Shown here: positions 57,530-64,000 of the stretch, in pieces
Layout of the letters: each line of letters begins with the position of its first letter
Numbering within the stretch: position 1 is the first letter of the stretch
NCBI GenBank assembly: GCA_019802505.1
Contig: JAFMOC010000102.1
Span: 303,501 to 367,500, forward strand
From: Corydoras sp. C115
Taxonomy: Eukaryota; Chordata; Actinopteri; Siluriformes; Callichthyidae
DNA length: 64,000 bases
Reading direction: 5' to 3'
Notes under the pieces: model-generated
Databases searched by the model: none
What the model was told of the DNA's origin: nothing
Seen by the model: the letters and a program-made list of their open reading frames with translations, nothing else
Translations under genes and position numbers: made by a program

Positions 57530-58018
57530 TCCCGGGATTTGGAACGTGTTGTTTTCCGACTATTTCACCAGGCTGTCAATGCAACTATTAAGTGAAACAA
57601 ATTGCCCCTACAGTGACAAAATAGATCTTCCCAGCGTTGCCCGAGGCTTGTGGACTGTTGTGTTTGGTCACCATAGGTGAAGCTTATTGCAGATTTCACA
57701 CCCCCCGTTTTTTTTTTTTTTTTGCGAAGAAAGAAATGCTTTTGTTCAGCGGTGACAAGTGGAATGCAGGGATAAACACGGCTTCATCTCCCCAGAACCT
57801 CCGCAAAGGTCTTTAATGTGTTCAGAGCTCAACTTTGATCCTCTTGTTCTACACATCTGCAATTAGCTTGAACTGGGTGAAAGGACCTGGGGTTCTCCGT
57901 TGAGGGCTTCTGGAGTTTTCGATGCTGTTTTTACTAAATGTACAGAATATTAGACATATCTAACTTATCGCTTCACTTTTATTCGCTAATTAATTAATTA
58001 ATTCATTCATTATCTTCT
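57530..58018. other. Low-repeat stretch, no gene recognised
   Basis: Contains a T-run (57709-57723) and an AATT-rich end. No supported ORF. Confidence 0.35.
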
Positions 58019-58019
58019 A

Positions 58020-59060
58020 TTAGGGTCGTGGGGAGTGGCCATGTGTTTGGCGAATGGTATCATCAACTTCATGAGAAGGAGAAGGTTCGCATTGAATGAG
58101 GTTAATAGTGGTTACATCAGAAACTGCCTGTTTTGCTGACTTCTTGGACCCCCCCCAATGCCCATGGTGAATGGTATCATCAATTTGGTTTTCTGACCCC
58201 TTGAACCCCCCATGGTCATGGCGAATGGTATCATCAACCTCATGAGAAGGAGAAGGTTCGCATTGCATGAGGTGAATAGTGGTTACATTAGAAACTGCCT
58301 GGTTTGCTGACTTCTTGGACCCCCCCCAATGGCCATGGTGAATGGTATCATCAATTTGTTTTCTGACCCCCTGAACCCCCCCATGGTCATGGCAATTGGT
58401 ATTATCAACGTCATGCGAAGGAGAAGGTTCGCATTGCACGAGGTGAATAGTGGTTACACCAGAAACTGCCTGGTTTGCTGACTTCTTGGACCCCCCCCCC
58501 CAATGGCCATGGTGAATGGTATCATCAATTTGGTTTTCTGAACCCCCCCATGGTCATGGCGACTGGTATGATCAACCTCATGCAAAGGTGATGTTTTGAA
58601 GTTTGTGAGGTGGTTATACCAGATACTACCAGGTGTTCTGACCCCCCCCCCACACCCACACCCCCGAAGGCCATGGCAACTGTTATCATCAACCTCATGC
58701 GAAGGCGATATTTTGCTTTTGTGAGGCGAATAGTGGTTACACCAGATACTACCTGGTTTTCTGACCCCCTGGACCCACCCCCCATGGCCATTGCGAATGA
58801 CATCATCAACTCCATGTGAAAGCGATGTTTTGCACTGCATGAGGTGAATTGTGGTTAGAGTAGATACTACCTGGTTTTCTGACTCCCTGACTTCATGGGT
58901 CAGCTCACTGTGTGACCCTAACTCCCCCTAATTACCCCCCGCCATGGGTATGGTGAATGGTATCATCAACCTCATGTGAAAGAAATGTTTTGCACCGCAT
59001 GAGGCGAATGGTGGTTAGACCAGATACTACCTGGTTTTCAGACCCCCTGGAGCCCTAACC
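58020..59060. repeat. Minisatellite with ~117 and ~171-bp units
   Basis: CATGAGAAGGAGAAGGTTCG-type units recur near 58070, 58240 and 58412 (about 171 apart), then 58579, 58696 and 58812 (about 117 apart) and 58973. Each has ATGGTATCATCAA and AACTGCCTGGTTTTCTGA or ACTACCTGGTTTTCTGA. C-runs separate the units. Minus-strand frames stay open (58020-58439 and 58454-58840) mainly because 171 and 117 are multiples of three. Confidence 0.92.
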
Positions 59061-59097
59061 TTCCACCAGAAACTGCCTGGTTTTCTGATACCCTGTC

Positions 59098-59560
59098 GCG
59101 GGGGGGGTTCCCCATGCCCATCCAGGGGAGAACGTTTCAGGTGCTGGGCAGATACACCCAGGACAGGACGCCAATCTATCACTGGGCACACACTCACTCA
59201 CAAAAACACACTATATAGGGCAATTTGGAGAACTCAATTGACTTGATCCATGTTTTTGGACTGTGGGAGGAAACCGGAGAACCTGGAGGAAACCTACGCG
59301 GACACAGGGAGAACATGGAAACTCTGGGAATCTCTAGCGCTGAGAGGAGAAGATGCTAACCACTAAGCCACTGTGCCTCGACTGCTCTAAATTGCCCCAT
59401 ATAGAGTGTGTCTGTGTGAGTGAGTGTGTGTCCAGTGATGGATTGGCGTCCTGTCCTGGGTGTATCTGCCCAGCACCTGAAACGTTCTCCCCTGGATGGG
59501 CATGGGGAACCCCCCCGCGACCCTAATAGAGGATAAAGCGGAAGATAATGGATGGATGTT
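59098..59560. mobile_element. SINE-A, inverted pair
   Basis: A minus-strand copy (59098-59378) is followed by a plus-strand 3' half (59379-59560). Confidence 0.88.
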
Positions 59561-59860
59561 ACTTGAGGATTTCATGTAGTAGTTTGTTTGAAGTCAGGAA
59601 CTGTCAGCTTAGTCCAAATCAAACTGCCAAGATGTCAGACGTTCTCCGGAGCTTGAATGCCTCCCTGTGATATTTGATGTTAATCTACCGCCGACTTGAC
59701 TTCTCGAAATCCAATCTCGTTCTTTCTTCTTCATCCAGCTGACGACTCAACTGTCTCTCGTGCTCCCAGAGTTTTTAAAAATACATTTTAGGGCAAATCT
59801 GAATGACTCGATTACCATCATGTGACGCCACTGAGACTACACAGCTGGCAACAAACCTTT
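59561..59860. other. No gene recognised
   Basis: About 300 bases upstream of the L2-like fragment. It may include diverged LINE sequence but I cannot show this. Confidence 0.3.
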
Positions 59861-59892
59861 TCAGAATTTTAATGCACACTGGTGTTCCTCAG

Positions 59893-60232
59893 GGGTGGCA
59901 CGGTGGCTTAGTGGTTAGCATGTTCTCCTCTCAGCGCTAGGCGTTCCCGGTTCGAATCCCAATCTGGGTGAAGTTTCCATGTTCTCCCCGTGTCCGCGTG
60001 GGTTTCCCCGGGTTCTCCAGTCCAAAAACATGGATCAAGTCAATTGAATTCTCCAAATTGCCCCATACAGAGTGTGTTTGTGTGAGTGAGTGTGAGTCCA
60101 GTGATAGATTGGTGTCCTGTCCTGGGTGCCCAGGACCCTGCCCAGCACCCGAAACGTTCTCCCCTGGATGGGCATGGGGAACCCCCCCCCATGACCCTAA
60201 TATAGGATGAAGCAGAAGATAATGGATGGATG
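59893..60232 (+). mobile_element. SINE-A inside the L2 fragment, copy 1
   Basis: A plus-strand copy with a deletion around TTTCCCCGGGTTCTCCAGTCC. Confidence 0.9.
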
Positions 60233-60244
60233 ATAACCGCTGGA

Positions 60245-60595
60245 GGCGGCACGGTGGCTTAGTGGTTAGCATGTTCTCCTCTCAGTGCTAGGGAGTCCCG
60301 GTTCCAATCCCAATCTGGGTGGAGTTTCCATGTTCTCCCCGTGTCCACGTGGGTTTCCTCCGGGTTCTCCGTTTTCCTCCCACAGCCCAAAAACATGAAT
60401 AAAGGTCAATTGAATTCTCCAAATTGCCCCATATAGAGTGTGTTTGTGTGAGTGATTGTGTACCCAGCAATAGACTGGTGTCCTGTCCTGGGTGTATCCG
60501 CCCAGCGCCCGAAACGTTCTCCCATGGATGGGCATGGGGAACCCCCCCGCGACCTTAATATAGGATGAAGCGGAAGATAGTGGATGGATGGATGG
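60245..60595 (+). mobile_element. SINE-A inside the L2 fragment, copy 2
   Basis: A full plus-strand copy. TGGTGTTCCTCAG precedes copy 1 (59879-59891) and follows copy 2 (60593-60605): a target duplication that now encloses both. Confidence 0.92.
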
Positions 60596-61694
60596 TGTTC
60601 CTCAGGGCTCTGTACTTGGTCCTCTCCTTTTCTCACTATACATGACATCACTGAGCACAGTCATTAAGGCGCATGGTTTCTCTTACCACTGCTATGCTGA
60701 TGACACTCAGCTTCATCTGTCTTTTGCCCCTGACGACACCACCATCTCAAATCGGGTATCTGCCTGCCTCACCAACATCTGTTTGGATGAAGGCCCGTCG
60801 TATCAAATTAAATTTATCAAAAACAGAGCTTCTCATAATCCCAGCTAAACCCTCAATCCATCACGACCTGACGTTCCAAATTCGGTCCGGAACCTTGGTT
60901 TCACAATAGACTCCCACCTTAAACTCTCTGATCATGTGATCAAAACCGCCCGTTCCTGCAGATTCCTTCTGTACAACATCAGGAACATCAGATCTTTCTT
61001 GACTGAACATGCTACCCAACTGCTGGTTCAAGCCCTAGTCCTATCCCGGCTTGATTATTGTAATGTGTTACTTGCCGGTATCCCAGCTTCCACAATCAGA
61101 CCTCTTCAACTAATTCAAAACTCTGCAGCCCGACTCGTGTTCAACCAGCCCAAGAACTCATGTCTCTCCATCACTCATTTCCCTCCATTGGCTTTCAGTA
61201 CAAGTCACTGACTCTGGCCTACATTTCTGGATCTTCCCCCTCTTACCTTCACTCTATCTTTTCAGAATACACTCCGACTCGTTCACTTCGCTCCAGTGTT
61301 GATCACCGCCTGGCGGTTCCACCTCACCGAGGAGCTAATTCTCACTCCGTGGCGTTCACCACTGCAATATGGTAGTACAATCTTCCCAACTCTTCCCAAC
61401 GGTAAAACAGAATCACTCTGCAGTTTTAAGAAACTAATAAAGACGCATCTTTTTAACAAACAACTGTTGTAGGGGGAAATATAAAAAAAATAAAACAAAA
61501 AAAGGGGGGGGGGACGCAGCATCAAATAACAATCAGGTTTGATAATTCTGCAGTGTAGCTGGTTTTCTTCATAGCTACTGACGTGTGTTGTTCTCATTTG
61601 TAAGTCGCTTGGGATAAAAGCGTCTGCTGAATGACTAAATGTAATGTAATGCAACGCTTCCTTTGGCGCAACGTGACGGATCCTTCCCAAAGCC

Positions 61695-61898
61695 ATCAAT
61701 AACCTCCGACATTCTCATTTATTGGATGCTTTTATCCACTTACAAGGTGAGCACAGGGTTAATCACAACATCCCTGGAGCAATGAGGGTTAAGGGTCTTG
61801 CTCAAGGACCCACATTGGTAACTTCAGTGGACCTGGGATTTGAACCCACAACCTTCAGATTGATAGCCCAACACCCTAACCACTGAGCTACCGCGCCT
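61695..61898 (-). mobile_element. SINE-B with L2-type tail
   Basis: A minus-strand copy with head GGTAGCTCAGTGGTTAGGG and B-box GGGTTCAAATCC read on the minus strand. It ends in GTGGATAAAAGCATCC, an L2-like tail. The adjoining LINE at 59865-61640 is the same type of tail donor. Confidence 0.8.
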
Positions 61899-61911
61899 TT
61901 ATATAGTATTA

Positions 61912-62080
61912 TAAGCCTGTAAACCCCCAAGGAGCAAGCCGAAGCGACAGTGGCAAGAAAAAACTCCCTGTCATGTTGTTATTTTAAGGAGGAAACCTTG
62001 TGAGGACTCAGTGAGGGACTCGTCCTCCTTGAGCGACTGGCAGCATCAACAGTGTAGGACAGCCATGTACAGATTGTGTG
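61912..62080 (-). mobile_element. LINE 3' UTR fragment, antisense
   Basis: CAAGCCGAAGCGACAGTGGC to GGACAGCCATGTACAGAT is the complement of the LINE 3' UTR at about 10165-10315. Confidence 0.8.
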
Positions 62081-62107
62081 CTGATCATATATATGACAAC
62101 TATAGAA

Positions 62108-62138
62108 GTCCCTAACCACTGAGCTACCTTGCCCCACA
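62108..62138 (-). mobile_element. SINE-B head scrap
   Basis: CCTAACCACTGAGCTACCTT is the head of a minus-strand SINE-B; the body has been lost or replaced by the LINE fragment. Confidence 0.55.
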
Positions 62139-62484
62139 TGCTAAACAAACCAGCCAAACAAACGTAACCCACCAACCACATGACTGAATTTGTTGGACTT
62201 GTTTCAAATCCATGCCATCAATGTGGATTTGCCTTTTTTATTGCGATGCTCAATACCCCAACGATTTTTACAAGGCAAGAAGGTCTGGCTAACAATTACG
62301 GTTTATATGTAGCAGCAAAATAATCAAAATATATCGTTTTAAATAGATATCCAAATGTGTATTTATGAAATGGTCCTCAACCGGAAAAGGGTGGCTAGCT
62401 CTCTCTAGGTTGGAGATGAGTTCCTGCCCCATGTAGTAGTTAAGGATCTCGTGATCTTGTTCACAAGTGATGGAAGGATGGGAG
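62139..62484. other. No gene recognised
   Basis: About 345 bases of mixed sequence with no supported ORF or repeat. Confidence 0.35.
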
Positions 62485-63125
62485 TTGGAGGTTCCTCCCA
62501 CAGTCCAAAAACATGGATCAAGTCAATTGAATTCTCCAAATTGACCCAGATAGAGTGTGTCTGTGTGAGTGAGTGTGTGTCCAGCGATGGATTGGTGTCC
62601 TGTCCTGGGTGTATCTGCCCAGCGCCCGAAACGTTCTCCCCTGGATGGGCATGGGGACCCCAACCCCTCCCCTCCACATTTTATACAGATTTTCTTCTCA
62701 GGCTGTCATCGGACGAGTTCCCATGTATTCACAGAGGACAGGCTGACACAGACACACACTAACCCAACCTAGATGGGGCAATTTAGAGCATTCAATTGAC
62801 CTTCAAACCATGTTTTTGGAGTGTGGGAGGAAACCTCTGGGTCCATCCAGGAAAGAACGTCTCGGGCGCTGGGCAGATACACCCAGGACAGGACGCCAAT
62901 GTATCACTGGACACACACTCACTCACACAGACACACTCTATATGGGGCAATTTGGAGATTTCAATTGACCTTGATCCATGTTTTTGGACTGTGGGAGGAA
63001 ACCGGAGAACCCGGAGGAAACCCAGATGGACACGAGGAGAACATGGAAACTCCACCCAGATCGGGATACAAACCTGGAACCCCTAACGCTGAGAGGAGAA
63101 CATGCTAACCACTAAGCCACTGCCC
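62485..63125. mobile_element. SINE-A pieces in opposite orientations
   Basis: A plus-strand 3' part (62485-62675), a short minus-strand piece (62770-62838) and a near-full minus-strand copy (62840-63125). Confidence 0.82.
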
Positions 63126-63138
63126 ATTTATTTTAGAT

Positions 63139-63315
63139 TCCCGGTTCGAATCCCAATCTGGGTGGAGTTTCCATGTTCTCCCCGTGTACGTGTGGGTTTC
63201 CTCCGGGTTCTCCGGTTTCCTCCCACAGTCCAAAAACATGGATCAAGTCAATTGAATTCTCCAAATTGCCCCATATAGAGTATGTCTGTGTGAGTTAGTG
63301 TGTGCCTGTGTGAGT
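63139..63315 (+). mobile_element. SINE-A, middle part
   Basis: A plus-strand copy from ATTCCCGGTTCGAATCCC to the GTGTGTGCC block. Confidence 0.85.
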
Positions 63316-63552
63316 ATCATTGCAATGCACTTTTAAATAGGAAGCAATGGTTACAGTTGGCATGAAGAAAGCTCATGTGGAGAAGTTTAATCAGTGAAGA
63401 ACAAAGGGACCTTTATTTAGGTAGAACCTCCATGCTCTCCGATATCAAAGGCTACGACTACCATAACAAGATGCCACACCAAGTGATAAGACATGCGCCA
63501 TGCGGCATATGAAAGAATACCTGTAGTGAGTGACAGGGAATGATACATTATA
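63316..63552. other. No gene recognised
   Basis: Unassigned mixed DNA between SINEs. Confidence 0.35.
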
Positions 63553-63901
63553 TCCATCCATCCATTATCTTCCGCTTTATCCTCTATTAGGTTCGCGGGG
63601 GGGTTCCCCATGCCCATCCAGGGGAGAACGTTTCGGGCGCTGGGTAGATACACCCAGGACAGGACACCAATCTATCACTGGGAACTCACTTACACACACA
63701 GACACACTCTATATGGGCCAATTTGGAGAATTCAATTTACCTTGAATTCATGTTTTTGGACTGTGGGATGAAACCGGAGAACCCGGAAGAAACCCATGTG
63801 GACACGGGGAGAACATAGAAACTCCGCCCAGATTGGGATTCGAACCGGTTTCCCCAGCGCTGAGAGGAGAACATGCCTACCTCTAAGCCACCGTGCCGCC
63901 C
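63553..63901 (-). mobile_element. SINE-A, full length
   Basis: A minus-strand copy from the CATCCATCCATTATCTTCC tail to GCCGCCC. Confidence 0.92.
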
Positions 63902-63917
63902 TCAGCTTTTTATCATC

Positions 63918-64000
63918 CATCCCCATTATCCCCATTATCCCCATTATCATATTTATTATCTTCCCCATTATCACAGGGTCGCGGGAGGGTTCCCCATGCC
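63918..64000 (-). mobile_element. SINE-A beginning at window end
   Basis: CCCCATTATC repeats followed by AGGGTCGCGGGAGGGTTCCC; the copy continues past the window. Confidence 0.75.

Larger units (their letters stand above)
59865..61640 (+). mobile_element. L2-like LINE remnant interrupted by two SINEs
   Basis: Removing the SINEs (59893-60232 and 60245-60595) joins the two parts of a reverse transcriptase at a GVPQGSVLGPLLFSLY motif. A catalytic CYADDTQLHLS motif follows near 60690-60725, and then SCRFLLYNIRNIRSF, ALVLSRLDYCNVLLAGIPAS and LQLIQNSAARLVFN. These are L2/CR1-type RT and post-RT blocks. They fall in different frames (60588-60848, 60936-61211, 61160-61375), so the copy is dead. The 3' end (GTAAGTCGCTTGGGATAAAA then AATGTAATGTAATG) is the L2 tail. 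Confidence 0.85.

Noticed and set aside
58020..58840. Repeat protein encoded on the minus strand
   Set aside because: The open frames follow from unit lengths divisible by three; C-run indels between units break the frame, and no start context or signal is seen.

Overview
This is an AT-rich, repeat-dominated piece of a ray-finned fish (teleost) genome. The evidence is two spliced vertebrate genes, Tc1/mariner and hAT DNA transposons with fish-type termini, 3' ends of L2/CR1-type and RTE-type LINEs, very long TA and CA microsatellites, and roughly 80 copies or fragments of one tRNA-headed SINE of the Mermaid type. The order of fish cannot be fixed from the sequence alone. There are no bacterial-type operons; almost every ORF in the window is a by-product of the SINE or of microsatellites.

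Genes. Only two host genes are convincing, both on the + strand. The first is pfdn6 (prefoldin subunit 6), with four coding exons between 16275 and 20233, a GC-rich promoter with two ACGTCA sites and an AATAAA signal at 20359. Its introns are stuffed with SINEs and one complete hAT element. The second is a Hes7-related her/hes bHLH-Orange repressor gene, with three coding exons between 34233 and 36461, a C-terminal WRPWPH and an AATAAA at 36901. The gene-free stretches around it hold several low-repeat islands that could be regulatory.

Layout. 1-542: end of a hAT element. 557-2100: broken Tc1 element. 2909-4540: Tc1 element with an intact 339-residue transposase. 4.5-8.6 kb: SINEs, an RTE-type LINE tail and a duplicated segment. 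8870-12793: a hAT element that contains a second hAT element, which in turn contains a LINE 3' end and a SINE. 13.1-16.1 kb: SINEs, a 424-bp hAT derivative inserted in a LINE tail, and a near-perfect palindrome. 16.1-20.4 kb: pfdn6. 20.84-24.21 kb: a tandem array with a 1.02-kb unit built from SINE copies. 24.2-26.0 kb: a low-repeat island, then a degenerate three-copy repeat. 26.0-33.3 kb: SINEs and giant TA/CA/GATA tracts. 34.2-36.9 kb: the her gene. 37-46.1 kb: SINEs, a 2.4-kb hAT element carrying a fold-back element, and SINE-mediated tandem duplications. 46.1-51.25 kb: a 196-bp tandem repeat, an 816-bp duplication and arrays of a palindromic, TTATAA-rich fold-back repeat that recurs at 56.4-57.5 kb. 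58.0-59.06 kb: a minisatellite. 59.88-61.64 kb: an L2-like reverse transcriptase remnant split by two SINEs. 61.7-64.0 kb: SINEs of two families.

The recurring theme is repeats building more repeats. SINE copies are the unit or the boundary of tandem duplications at about nine places; elements are nested up to three deep with readable target-site duplications; and the SINE shares its 3' tail with an RTE-type LINE that is also present here, its likely source of reverse transcriptase.
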